From assembly GCF_030813715.1 (NCBI RefSeq), contig NZ_JAUSUZ010000001.1, positions 930,001 to 994,000 of the forward strand: a stretch of 64,000 nt of DNA, given 5' to 3'. Each line of letters opens with the position of its first letter. The first letter of the stretch is position 1. This DNA comes from Catenuloplanes indicus. Lineage in GTDB: Bacteria > Actinomycetota > Actinomycetes > Mycobacteriales > Micromonosporaceae. The notes below the pieces were generated by a model. It saw only the letters and a program-made list of their open reading frames with translations, was not told the DNA's origin and ran no database searches. Below are positions 25,315-33,413 of the stretch, piece by piece. A program made the translations under genes and the position numbers.

Positions 25315-25373
25315 CGGGTGCCGGCGGATAATTCGGGTGCGTACGCCGGTGGATCGGGGATAGCGTGCCGGGC

Positions 25374-25727
25374 ATGAGCCGTGGGATCCGGGTGACCGTG
25401 CGTGGTGCCTTCGACGATCTGAGCGCCGCGCAGAAGGCGGAGCTGCTCGCGTCCGCCGCCGAGCACGACTTCCTGAACACGTCGTACACGCCGGAGGGCT
25501 ACCTCGCGTACGACGTGGCCGCCCGCCCGTTCTTCACGTTCCGTTACCTGATCGAGGCGCCGGAGGACGAGGACCTGGACGTCACCGCGACCCGCGGCGA
25601 GCTGCTGGCGGTCGAGTGGCTGGACGCGCACGGCTACGCCTACAAGAACCTGACCGCCGCGGCCGTCGACCCGGCCGGGACCCCGCTCGGCGCCCGCGGC
25701 CGCCGCGCCGCCGCGAAGAGCTCCTGA
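25374..25727 (+). CDS. DUF6204 family protein
   Basis: A 117-residue protein, MSRGIRVTVRGAFDDLSAAQ..., matching the small DUF6204 proteins of actinobacteria (FLNTSYTPEGYLAYD and RYLIEAPEDED are typical). Function unknown; soluble. The ATG lies 7 nt after TAGCGT, a leaderless arrangement. Convergent with the DUF1761 gene, separated by a perfect terminator hairpin. Confidence 0.82.
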   Translation: MSRGIRVTVRGAFDDLSAAQKAELLASAAEHDFLNTSYTPEGYLAYDVAARPFFTFRYLIEAPEDEDLDVTATRGELLAVEWLDAHGYAYKNLTAAAVDPAGTPLGARGRRAAAKSS

Positions 25728-25836
25728 CCGCGGAGGCAGGGACCGCCGGATGAGCGATTCGGCATGACCCGAGGTGCCGGCCGCGGTGCTCTGCCCCGCC
25801 GTCGTCGACCCGGAGGGCACGCACCCCGGGGCCAGA

Positions 25837-25864
25837 CGCCGCGGAAGGCAGCCCTTCCGCGGCG
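25837..25864. terminator. Perfect 12-bp hairpin between convergent genes
   Basis: CGCCGCGGAAGG (25837-25848) pairs perfectly with 25853-25864 around a 4-nt loop, between the convergent DUF6204 and DUF1761 genes. No T-tract. Likely bidirectional terminator. Confidence 0.7.
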
Positions 25865-25903
25865 ACCCGGCCCGCGGTCGCCGCGGTCGGCGGAGCCGTC
25901 CGC

Positions 25904-26320
25904 CTAGCGGATCAGCGTGATGATCACACTGCTGACCGTGCTGGAGACGATGAAGAACGGGGCGTTGACCAGGCCGTACAGCAACGGCTTGGGGAAGTTC
26001 GGGTTGATCGCGATCTGGAAGGTCATCGCGGTCAGGTAACCGACGCCGATCAGGACGCCGAAGGCGACGGCCGCGCCGATCGTGGTGACGTCCAGCGAAC
26101 GGATCAGCACCGCGGACGTGATCACCGTGATCAGGATGCAGACGATCGGCCCGGCGTTCGACAGCGGGGTCGGCCTCGGCGCCGCCGCGCCCTCCCGGCC
26201 CAGCGCGACGGCGTAGTGCTTCGGGACGATCAGGGCGAAGTACAGACCGGCGAGTACGCCGCTGACGACGGTCGCGACGAGGATTCCCAGCCAGGCGAGG
26301 GGGTCCAGGCCAGTGAGCAT
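25904..26320 (-). CDS. DUF1761 membrane protein
   Basis: A 138-residue integral membrane protein with four hydrophobic segments (starting WLGILVATVVSGVLAGLYFA). The pattern of helix, PKHYAV loop, then three more helices matches DUF1761 proteins. Function unknown. The ATG at 26320 is the natural start at the first membrane helix. Confidence 0.8.
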   Translation of the reverse strand: MLTGLDPLAWLGILVATVVSGVLAGLYFALIVPKHYAVALGREGAAAPRPTPLSNAGPIVCILITVITSAVLIRSLDVTTIGAAVAFGVLIGVGYLTAMTFQIAINPNFPKPLLYGLVNAPFFIVSSTVSSVIITLIR

Positions 26321-26444
26321 GTGTGTCTCCGAATGACGGTGGGCGGGCCGGCCGGCCCGGCCTCTTCGGTGACGAGCATTCCGGCAGTAGGTGCCAGGGA
26401 GTGTCACCTTTGACAATCCGCGTCCGTACCGGCCAAATGCAGGC

Positions 26445-27278
26445 ATGGATATCGCTCGCCGGATGTGGACGCTGCTGGAACCGGTGCACGCCGTCACCTA
26501 CTTCACGCCGGCCGCGCGCGCCGCCTTCGAGGCGGCCGGGCTGCGCGGCTTCTGGCGCGGCTACTTCGCGGGCCGCGCCGCGCCGCTGGGTGCGGTCGGC
26601 GCCGGGCCGGTCGAGGCGACCTTCTTCGGTTTCGCGCCGACGATGGTACGGCGTGCGCTGCCCGACGTGTGGAACCGCGCCGCACCGGCCGCCGCCCTGG
26701 CCGCCCGTCTCGACGGCGCCCGCGCCTCGCTGTCCGGGCTCGCGCCGGACACCGGCCTCACCGAGGCGGCCGCGCTACTCCGCCGGGCCGCCGCCGGCCT
26801 TCCGCTGGCCGGCCGCCCGCTCGCCGCCGCGAACGCGGACCTGCCCTGGCCGGAGGACCCGCTCGGCGCGGTCTGGCACGGCGCGACGCTGCTGCGCGAG
26901 CACCGCGGCGACGGGCACGTGGCCGCGCTGCTGGTCGCCGGCCTGGACGGCGTTGAGTCGCTGGTCTGGCGGGCGTCCATGGACAGCGCCCGCGAGGTGC
27001 TGCAACCCGCTCGCGGCTGGACCGACGAGGAGTGGGACGCCGCGGCCGCCCGGCTCACCGACCGTGGCTGGCTGGCGTCCGGCACCGCCACCGAGATCGC
27101 GTACGCGGCCCGCGACACCGTCGAACGCCAGACCGACGTACTTGCCGCCGGCCCGTGGCAGACCCTCGGCACGGACGGCGTGTCCCGCCTGGAGCAGCTG
27201 CTGGCCCCGCTCTCCGAGGCCGCCCTGCGCCTGCTGCCGCACCCGAACCCGATCGTGCTGCCGCGCCCGGTCGCGTGA
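26445..27278 (+). CDS. SCO6745 family protein
   Basis: A 277-residue soluble, helix-rich protein matching the SCO6745 family of actinobacteria: RRMWTLLEPVHAVTYFTPAA at the start, the FFGFAPTMVRRALPDVW motif, and GWTDEEWDAAAARLTDRGWL near the C-terminus, a winged-helix-like segment. Function unknown. A perfect TTGACA (26410-26415) lies 30 nt before the ATG and may be the -35 element of a leaderless promoter. Confidence 0.85.
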   Translation: MDIARRMWTLLEPVHAVTYFTPAARAAFEAAGLRGFWRGYFAGRAAPLGAVGAGPVEATFFGFAPTMVRRALPDVWNRAAPAAALAARLDGARASLSGLAPDTGLTEAAALLRRAAAGLPLAGRPLAAANADLPWPEDPLGAVWHGATLLREHRGDGHVAALLVAGLDGVESLVWRASMDSAREVLQPARGWTDEEWDAAAARLTDRGWLASGTATEIAYAARDTVERQTDVLAAGPWQTLGTDGVSRLEQLLAPLSEAALRLLPHPNPIVLPRPVA

Positions 27279-27363
27279 TCGTCCGTGATCCACCCCGGGC
27301 GCGACGGCTCCCGATCGTCGTGCCGAGCCCGGTCACCTGACTGTCCGGCGTCCGTTGACCGGA

Positions 27364-27438
27364 CTACGAGCGGCGCAGCCCGGCCGCGCCGAGGGCGGGA
27401 TTGCGCCCACCCCACCGGCCCGAGGCCAGGTCGGCGCG
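27364..27438 (-). pseudogene. Remnant copying the 3' end of the adjacent methyltransferase gene
   Basis: The minus strand encodes ADLASGRWGGRNPALGAAGL and a stop. The neighbouring gene ends ADLASGRWAARNPELAALDA. The DNA shares an uninterrupted GAGGCCAGGTCGGCGCG. It is a duplicated or leftover C-terminal fragment just downstream of the intact gene. Confidence 0.6.
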
Positions 27439-27526
27439 TCCGCCCCGGCTCCCGCCGCCCGGCCCCGTAACCCTACCGCCCGGCGACGCGGGCCCGCCGC
27501 CGGCGTGCGGTGCCCAGGGCCTGTTG

Positions 27527-28618
27527 CTAGGCGACGAGCAGGCGCAGGCCCAGCTCGGCCGCGTCGAGCGCCGCGAGCTCGGGGTTGCGCGCGGCCCACC
27601 GCCCCGAGGCCAGGTCGGCGCGGATCTCGCCGACCGCCCGCCGCTCGGCCTCCGGCCCGACCCGGGCCCAGACCGACACCGCCCGGCGTGCCGCCTCGTC
27701 CAGGTACGCCTCCGGCCGGCGCCAGTAGGCCTCGAAGAAGCCGTCCGCGCAGTCCCACGGGATCAGCACCGGCGTGATACGCGCCCCGATCGCCCGCGCC
27801 AGCTCGTGCACCGGCGGCCGGCCGGCCACGAGCCCGGCGGCCTCGGGCAGGTAGTCACGGGTGAGCCAGAACCGCTGCCGCCATGCGCTGTCACCGGCGT
27901 CGTGGGTGAACACCACCACACGGCGGGCCACCCGGCGCATCTCGCGCAGGCCGGCGACCGGGTCCTGCCAGTGGTGCACGGTGCTGAACGCCATCGCGGC
28001 GTCGAACGACCGGTCCGGGAACGGCAGCCGCTCCGCGCGGGCCGCCACGCAGCGTGCCGCGTCCCGGGGCCGCTGTGCCCGCATGACCTCGGACGGTTCG
28101 ACCGCGGTCACGTCCCGGTCCGCGGGCTCGTAGGAGCCGGTGCCGGCGCCGACGTTCAGCACCGTGCGCGCGTCGCCGAGCGCGGCCCAGACCTGCGCGG
28201 CGATCCGCGGCTCGGTGCGCCGCGTCGCCGGGTACGCGGACCCGATCGTCTCGTACAGCCGCGCACCGGCCGGTGTCGTCCCCATCGCGCGTCCCTCCAG
28301 TTCCCGGTCGATCGCCGTCACCATCGCGGCCGCGCGGTCCCGCTGCTCCAGCAGCACGCCGCGCAGCCGGTGCAGACGCCCGACCGCGTCCGCGGACGGG
28401 TCGTCGACCAGGTCGGCGACCTCCCGAAGACCGAAACCGAGCCGCCGGTACGCCAGCACCGCCCGCAGCCGCGCCACGTCCGCCGCCGAGTAGGCCCGGT
28501 GCCCCGCGCCGGTCCGCGCGGACGGCCGCACGAGGCCGATCTCGTCGTAGTGATGCAACGTCCGGACGGTCACGCCGGTCAGCCCGGCCACCCGGCCCAC
28601 GGTCAGATGCGCCTCCAC
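27527..28618 (-). CDS. MerR-type regulator fused to SAM methyltransferase
   Basis: A 363-residue fusion. Residues 1-110 are a MerR domain (VGRVAGLTGVTVRTLHHYDE, then YRRLGFGLREVADLV and a dimerisation helix). Residues about 120-360 are a class I methyltransferase with motif I VLNVGAGTGSYEP near 152, AFSTVHHWQDP and RRVARRVVVF. MerR proteins normally carry a small effector-binding domain here, so the enzyme domain may act as sensor, or DNA binding may couple transcription to a modification. GTG start near a TAGTCG box. Divergent from the DUF427 gene, its most obvious regulatory target. Confidence 0.85.
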   Translation of the reverse strand: MEAHLTVGRVAGLTGVTVRTLHHYDEIGLVRPSARTGAGHRAYSAADVARLRAVLAYRRLGFGLREVADLVDDPSADAVGRLHRLRGVLLEQRDRAAAMVTAIDRELEGRAMGTTPAGARLYETIGSAYPATRRTEPRIAAQVWAALGDARTVLNVGAGTGSYEPADRDVTAVEPSEVMRAQRPRDAARCVAARAERLPFPDRSFDAAMAFSTVHHWQDPVAGLREMRRVARRVVVFTHDAGDSAWRQRFWLTRDYLPEAAGLVAGRPPVHELARAIGARITPVLIPWDCADGFFEAYWRRPEAYLDEAARRAVSVWARVGPEAERRAVGEIRADLASGRWAARNPELAALDAAELGLRLLVA

Positions 28619-28689
28619 ACCCGCGACTATCCGCCCTGACGCGGCGTGAGGAGCAAGCACACCGTGCCGCCGGCGGCGACAATGGTGGG

Positions 28690-29154
28690 ATGGAGTCCGT
28701 GTGGGATTACCCGCGTCCACCGCGCCTGGAGCGCACCGCCCGGCGTGTCGTGGTGCGACACGCCGGGGTGGTGGTGGCGGAGAGCATCAACTGCTGGCGG
28801 GTGCTGGAGACCTCGCATCCGCCGGTCTACTACGTGCCGAGAACCGACATCACCCCCGGGCTGCTGCACCGGGATCCGGACCACCGGTCGTTCTGCGAGT
28901 TCAAGGGCGTGGCGACGTACTGGGACCTGGTCACGCCCGGCAACCGGGTGGCGCGCGCGGCCTGGTCGTACGAGGAGCCGTCACCGGCCTACGCGGAACT
29001 GACCGGCGCGCTCGCCTTCTACCCCAGCCGGGTGGACGAGTGCCGCGTCGACGACGACATCGTGCAGGCTCAGGAGGGCGACTTCTACGGCGGCTGGATC
29101 ACCCCGGACGTCACCGGCCCGTTCAAGGGCGGCCCGGGCACGCGGGGCTGGTGA
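28690..29154 (+). CDS. DUF427 family protein
   Basis: A 154-residue protein with the DUF427 pattern: VVVRHAGVVVAES, PPVYYVPRTDI, FCEFKGVATYWDL, and AFYPSRVDECRVD. The fold is a small beta barrel; function is not established. Divergent from the MerR-methyltransferase gene with a 71-bp gap. The ATG is the first start with family-like sequence behind it. Confidence 0.87.
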   Translation: MESVWDYPRPPRLERTARRVVVRHAGVVVAESINCWRVLETSHPPVYYVPRTDITPGLLHRDPDHRSFCEFKGVATYWDLVTPGNRVARAAWSYEEPSPAYAELTGALAFYPSRVDECRVDDDIVQAQEGDFYGGWITPDVTGPFKGGPGTRGW

Positions 29155-29242
29155 GCCCGCCCGGCGCCCGGTGAGCGCGCCGGGGTGCCGCGCGCCGTCA
29201 GCCGGTCATGGCGCCGGCCGGCGTACCCGTGGGGCGGCGGAC

Positions 29243-29953
29243 GTGGACACCGCCGCGGTCTCGTCCGGCCTCCGCCTGGTGATCTTCGGGGCGTGTCACG
29301 TCGGCGCGTACGCCCCGGCGTGGCGCGCGCCGCGCTCGGCGGGCACCCGCTGGTCGCCGGCTGGGGCCGCCCGGGCACGCTGCAGCGCGCGGTCGACTTC
29401 CTGGAGGAGGGCCGCGAGTCCGACGTCGGCCTGGACGACCTGATCAAGGCGTGGCTGCTCACCGACGCCGTGCTGCCCGCCGCACCGGCCGACCCCGCCG
29501 GCCTGCCGCCCGCGGCCGTGCTCGGCGGTCGCATCGGCCGTCTCCGGCAGCGGTTCCCCACGGTCGTGGAACGCCTCGGCGCCGGCTGGGCCGCACACGA
29601 CGGCCACCTCGACGTGACCGTTCCGCTGCCCGGCGGCCGCAGCCACGTGGTGCAGGTGTTCCTGGTGGACAGCACCGACCCGTTCTCCGAGGGCGTCACG
29701 CTCTGCGGCATGGAGGCCGGCGTCGGCCCGGTCTCACCGCTGATCACGCCGGAGACGCTGCCCGCCACGACCGGCACGCCCGGCTAAGGCCGGGTCGCGC
29801 TGGTGGCCGGCCCGACCGGCGTGCCACGGGTGGGCACGCAGTCGTTCACGCCGCTGACCGGCACGTCCAGCCAGCAGCTGGCCGCCCGCTGCTACCAGGT
29901 TGCGCTGCACGCGGACACGCTCGAATACACGATCTCCGGCATCGACGGGGACT
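29243..29953 (+). pseudogene. Broken gene of unknown function
   Basis: Protein-like codon use runs from a GTG at 29243 (LRLVIFGACHVGAYAP), shifts reading frame near 29315 into LGGHPLVAGWGRPGTLQRAV, reaches TAA at 29785, and then stays open in the same frame (GRVALVAGPTGVPRVG...) to TGA at 29953. So there is one frameshift and one internal stop. The sense content resembles a single about 235-residue protein that I do not recognise. A sequencing error could explain the shift but hardly both lesions. Confidence 0.55.
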
Positions 29954-30017
29954 GACGGGCACGAGCCGGTGCCGCTCGCGCGGCGCCGGCGGCGTACCAC
30001 AGCGTCAGATCTTGATC

Positions 30018-30109
30018 GTCCCGCTTCCGGCGGGGTCACGTTCCGCCTGCTCCCGCGGGCACCGGTCGTCGCCCGCGCTCCTCTCTGTCCGTCACGTGGT
30101 GGTCACCAC
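30018..30109 (+). repeat. Dispersed intergenic repeat, copy 2
   Basis: This stretch matches the reverse complement of 22068-22200, with blocks CCCGCTTCCGGCGG, CTCCCGCGGGCACCGGTCGT and GTGGTCACCAC in order. It sits between the broken gene and the HD-domain gene, just ahead of the latter's promoter region. Confidence 0.7.
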
Positions 30110-30163
30110 GAACCCCACCCGCTCCCCGAGGATCCAGAGCGGGTGGGTCCGGGACAATGAGGC

Positions 30164-30763
30164 GTGATCATTCCGAGTGACTCGCAGATCCGGGACCTGC
30201 ACCAACGGCACGCACCGAGCCCGGAGGCGTTCGCGCTGGTGTGGACGCACTGCGAGATCGTCTGCGCGATCGCGGAACAGTTGCTGGACGGCCCCGGCGG
30301 CGCCGGCCTGGACCGGGATCTCGTCCGGGCCGGCGCGCTGCTGCACGACATCGGCGTCTACCGGCTCTACGGCGCGGACGGGCGGATCAACGGCCGCGAG
30401 TACGTCCGGCACGGCCTGCTCGGCCGGGACCTGCTGGCCGCGGAAGGGCTGCCGGACCCGCTGTGCCGGATCTGCGCGCACCACACCGGCGTCGGGATCA
30501 GCCGCGCGGACGTACTCGCCCAGGACCTGCCGCTGCCACCGGCCGACTACCTGGCGGAGAACGCGGAGGAACGGCTGGTCATGTACGCGGACAAGTTCCA
30601 CAGCAAGAAAACCCCGCCGGTGTTCAACTCCGCCGAGTCGTTCGCCGCGTCGATCGGCCGGTTCGGCCCGGACAAGCCGGCCCGCTTCGCGCAGCTCCGC
30701 GCCGAGTTCGGCACCCCGGACCTGACCGGGCTCGCCGCGCGCCACGGCCACGTGCTCATCTGA
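30164..30763 (+). CDS. HD-domain phosphohydrolase
   Basis: A 199-residue protein with an HD metal-dependent hydrolase domain: His29, the H61-D62 pair in ALLHDIGVYRLYG, and the CAHHTGVGI histidines near 105. The C-terminal part includes YADKFHSKKTPP, as in small HD proteins annotated as phosphohydrolases. Substrate unknown. GTG start. The RNA-free gap to the next gene is 59 bp, so it may share a transcript with the DUF4383 gene. Confidence 0.87.
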   Translation: MIIPSDSQIRDLHQRHAPSPEAFALVWTHCEIVCAIAEQLLDGPGGAGLDRDLVRAGALLHDIGVYRLYGADGRINGREYVRHGLLGRDLLAAEGLPDPLCRICAHHTGVGISRADVLAQDLPLPPADYLAENAEERLVMYADKFHSKKTPPVFNSAESFAASIGRFGPDKPARFAQLRAEFGTPDLTGLAARHGHVLI

Positions 30764-30822
30764 GCACGTTTACCGCCGAATCCGCCGGGCACACGACCCT
30801 CCTCTCGATGGAGGTAAATGCG

Positions 30823-31266
30823 ATGGCTAACCATTCGACGTCCGTGGCCGCCCGGTCCCCGGTCCGCACCGCCGCACTCGTGTACGCGGTCGTGTTCCTG
30901 CTCGTCGGCGCGGCCGGTTTCATCCCCGGCCTGACCACGAACTACGACACCATGCAGTTCGCCGGGCACGAGTCCGACGCGCTGCTGCTCGGCGTGTTCC
31001 AGGTGTCCATCCTGCACAACATCGTGCACCTGCTCTACGGCGTCGCCGGGCTCGCACTGGCCCGCACGGTCAACGGCGCCCGGCTGTTCCTGGTCGTCGG
31101 CGGCGCCACCTACCTGGTGCTGTGGCTGTACGGCCTGGTCATCGGCCACGACACCGCCGCCAACTTCGTGCCGCTGAACAACGCCGACAACTGGCTGCAC
31201 CTGTTCCTGGCGGTCACCATGATCGCCCTGGGCCTGCTGCTGGTCCGGCGGCCGGCCCGCACCTGA
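30823..31266 (+). CDS. DUF4383 membrane protein
   Basis: A 147-residue membrane protein with four transmembrane helices (near 16-38, 60-85, 88-110 and 122-142) and the family signature ILHNIVHLLYGVAGL and NNADNWLHLFLAV. Function unknown; common in actinobacteria, sometimes in stress regulons. ATG with a GGAGGT site 7 nt upstream. A perfect hairpin follows the stop. Confidence 0.87.
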   Translation: MANHSTSVAARSPVRTAALVYAVVFLLVGAAGFIPGLTTNYDTMQFAGHESDALLLGVFQVSILHNIVHLLYGVAGLALARTVNGARLFLVVGGATYLVLWLYGLVIGHDTAANFVPLNNADNWLHLFLAVTMIALGLLLVRRPART

Positions 31267-31288
31267 GCCACCGGCAACCCGGGCCGGG

Positions 31289-31309
31289 GTGATCCGGTGG
31301 CCGGATCAC
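31289..31309. terminator. Hairpin after DUF4383 gene
   Basis: GTGATCCGG (31289-31297) and CCGGATCAC (31301-31309) form a perfect 9-bp stem with a 3-nt loop, 23 bp after the DUF4383 stop. No T-run. Confidence 0.6.
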
Positions 31310-31418
31310 GGCTCACAGGGGGACCCGGCCGCCGCCAGTGATGATCGCGGCGGCGGCCGGGTAGCCGGCCGGAGCGCGACCGGTCGCCCGCGGCGTCCAC
31401 CGCGGCACCGGACGCCGT

Positions 31419-31530
31419 GGCATCAGCCACGCCGGACCCCGCGGTGCCGGCGACGCCCGGATGCCTCGGCGTCAGCGACGCCGGGCCCAGCGGTATCAGC
31501 GACGCCGGACACGGTGTCAGCGGCGGCGGA
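31419..31530. repeat. Degenerate palindromic repeat, four copies
   Basis: Four related 18-mers begin at 31419, 31468, 31492 and 31513. The clearest is GGCGTCAGCGACGCCGGG at 31468, itself a hairpin (GGCGTC-AGC-GACGCC). The last copy overlaps the stop codon of the beta-propeller gene. Remaining sequence of this 250-bp gap holds no gene I can support. Confidence 0.55.
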
Positions 31531-32524
31531 AGCGCCGGGCGAGACCGAACGTGAGCGCGGCGAACACGAGCACACCGGTGACCGCGACCACCGCGATCCC
31601 GGCCGGGCTGAGCCCTCCGGCCCGCTGCCCCGCCGCGGCCGGTGCCGGGTCGCCCTCCGTGCCGTCGTTCGCGACCGGTTCCGGCTCGGGCTCCGGCGCC
31701 GGGATCACCGAGGCGTAGCGGACGATCTCCGGGCGCGCGCCCTCGGACACGGTGAGCAGCGACGTCCCGTCGGGGCTGTAGGTGATCGCCTCCCCCTGCG
31801 GTTCGTCCGGCAGCGGGATCGCCTCCGCCGTACCCTCGGTGATGCTCTTGATGACGTCACCGTCAGTGACCAGGAACTCGAACGCGTCCGCGTACGTCCG
31901 CAGCACCACGCGGGTGCCGTCCGGCGACACGCCGCCGCCGGTCACCACGTAACGGCCGGCGAAGCCGAACGGATTACCGGTCTGCGAGTCCGGGATGCGC
32001 ACCGAGCCGGCCTTGCGCAGCACACCCCCGTCGTCGCCCGGCACCGTGTACAGCCCGGGCGTGAACGGATCCTTGGTCACGATGATCGGCGTGCCGTCCC
32101 CGTCGAGCAGCAGCGCCTCCGCGTCCCGCGCCCCGTCCGGATAGGTGTACCGCACCGGCACCGGCTCGTCCGCGCCCGGATCCAGCCGCCACAGCCCGAC
32201 CGTCTCCCGCACACTGCCGTTGTCGCCGACGTCCGCGACCCACACCGTCCCGTCCGGCGCGAGCGCCACGTCCTCGGTGTCCCGCGGCTCCGACGGATAC
32301 CGCACCTCGCGAACCACCTGGCAGTCCCCGTCGAGGAAGAAGATGCGCCGGGCCGCCGGATCGTCCGCACCGTCGTTCACGGTCACGAACCCACCGTCCG
32401 GTGTGGCCGCGAGCCCCGACAGCTCCGCCAGCCGGTCGTCCGTCACCGCACACACGGCCTCCGGCGCAGGCGCCGCGAACCCGCCGCTGAGCAGCACCAC
32501 CAGGATCCCGACCGCCGTCTTCAC
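31517..32524 (-). CDS. Secreted, membrane-anchored beta-propeller protein
   Basis: A 335-residue protein. The N-terminal hydrophobic signal is VKTAVGILVVLLSGGFAAPA. The body contains repeated propeller strands of SGLAATPDGGFVTVNDG, DVALAPDGTVWVADVGDNG and GEAITYSPDGTSLLTVSEG type. A Pro/Glu linker and a C-terminal helix (LSPAGIAVVAVTGVLVFAAL) ending in RRFRRR anchor it with the propeller outside. Ligand or enzymatic role unknown. GTG start 4 bp after the stop of the upstream membrane-protein gene, so co-transcribed with it. Confidence 0.8.
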   Translation of the reverse strand: MKTAVGILVVLLSGGFAAPAPEAVCAVTDDRLAELSGLAATPDGGFVTVNDGADDPAARRIFFLDGDCQVVREVRYPSEPRDTEDVALAPDGTVWVADVGDNGSVRETVGLWRLDPGADEPVPVRYTYPDGARDAEALLLDGDGTPIIVTKDPFTPGLYTVPGDDGGVLRKAGSVRIPDSQTGNPFGFAGRYVVTGGGVSPDGTRVVLRTYADAFEFLVTDGDVIKSITEGTAEAIPLPDEPQGEAITYSPDGTSLLTVSEGARPEIVRYASVIPAPEPEPEPVANDGTEGDPAPAAAGQRAGGLSPAGIAVVAVTGVLVFAALTFGLARRFRRR

Positions 32525-32528
32525 CCGA

Positions 32529-33365
32529 TCATCCTGCCATGCGCCCACCGGCCCCGGCCGCAGGCCGAAGAGCCCACCACGCCATCACCGGTACGTGCAG
32601 CAGATACCCCACCTGCTCCAGCGCCGGCGACGCCCCCGCGGCCCCGGCCGTCCACGGCAGCACCACCGCGGCCAGCCCGAACGCGCCCACCACCAGCCCT
32701 GTCCACCGGCCACCCGCCGCCACCAGCGTGGCCGCGGTCCACAGCAGACCGGCGAGGTTGACCCCCCACTTCGCCACCAGCATCACGGCCGTGGCCGCAC
32801 CGATCACGCCCGGCTCCCCGGCACGCCCCGCCAGCTGCGTCACCGCCAGATTCCCGGCATCATGCAGCACCCCCGCAACCCCGGCCGCGGCCAGCAGCCC
32901 ACCCGCCACCACCGCTCGCACCGCCGCATCCCCCGCCGCCCGGCCCCGGGACGGCGATTCAGCCACCCACTGACCGGCGTACACCGCGGCCGGTAGGCCG
33001 CTCTCCGTAGGCGTGCCGGACGCACCACCACGACACACCGGCGTGTCGGGCGGAGACACGCCGGTGGGTGACGGCTCAGCGGGCCGCACCGCGGCGGAAG
33101 CGGCGCGGGTGAGGCCGCCGGTGGGTGGCGAATCCGCGAGCCGCACGGCGGCGGAAGCGGCGAGAGTGAGGCCGGCGGTGGTGAGGGCGAGCCAGCCGAG
33201 CAGGTCGAGGGCGAGTTCGAGAAGGTGCAGAGCGGTGCGGTCGTGGACCGCGGCGAGCGTGGCGGCGGGGGCGGACGGATTCAGGGTGAGTCCGGATGGC
33301 ACGACGAGTGCGGCGGACGCGACCATGGCGAGTGGGGCGGCGATCAGCAGGATGCGGGTCCTCAT
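32529..33365 (-). CDS. Membrane protein, probable MerR-regulated
   Basis: A 278-residue protein with about six hydrophobic helices and a long Pro/Ala-rich linker (residues about 75-135) containing a tandem duplication. Family not recognised; the C-terminal part (LLHDAGNLAVTQLAG, then YLLHVPVMAWWAL) looks like uncharacterised actinobacterial membrane proteins. It is the first gene of an operon with the beta-propeller gene. Its promoter has the over-long spacer typical of MerR control and is shared with the divergent MerR gene. Confidence 0.75.
   Translation of the reverse strand: MRTRILLIAAPLAMVASAALVVPSGLTLNPSAPAATLAAVHDRTALHLLELALDLLGWLALTTAGLTLAASAAVRLADSPPTGGLTRAASAAVRPAEPSPTGVSPPDTPVCRGGASGTPTESGLPAAVYAGQWVAESPSRGRAAGDAAVRAVVAGGLLAAAGVAGVLHDAGNLAVTQLAGRAGEPGVIGAATAVMLVAKWGVNLAGLLWTAATLVAAGGRWTGLVVGAFGLAAVVLPWTAGAAGASPALEQVGYLLHVPVMAWWALRPAAGAGGRMAG
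33063..33176. repeat. 57-bp in-frame tandem duplication
   Basis: Copy 1 (33063-33119) and copy 2 (33120-33176) are imperfect 57-bp repeats inside the membrane-protein gene. They encode two 19-residue units, LTLAASAAVRLADSPPTGG and a near copy beginning LTRAASAAVRPAEPSPTG. Confidence 0.75.
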
Positions 33366-33376
33366 GGGCGGACCGT

Positions 33377-33403
33377 AGAAGCCTGACGCAGCGTGAAGGT
33401 CAA
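33377..33403 (-). promoter_or_regulatory. MerR-type promoter with 20-bp spacer
   Basis: On the minus strand TTGACC (33403-33398) and TACGGT are 20 bp apart, and the spacer holds the partial dyad CCTTCACGC/GCGTCAGGC. A 19-20 bp spacer with a dyad in it is the classic target of MerR activators. It drives the membrane-protein operon and overlaps the start region of the divergent merR-type gene. Confidence 0.7.
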
Positions 33404-33413
33404 GGAGGACACC

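Noticed and set aside
31289-33400. Long plus-strand frames across the beta-propeller and membrane-protein genes
   Set aside because: They are Arg/Pro-rich shadows of the minus-strand genes, which have signal peptides, membrane helices and a MerR-type promoter.
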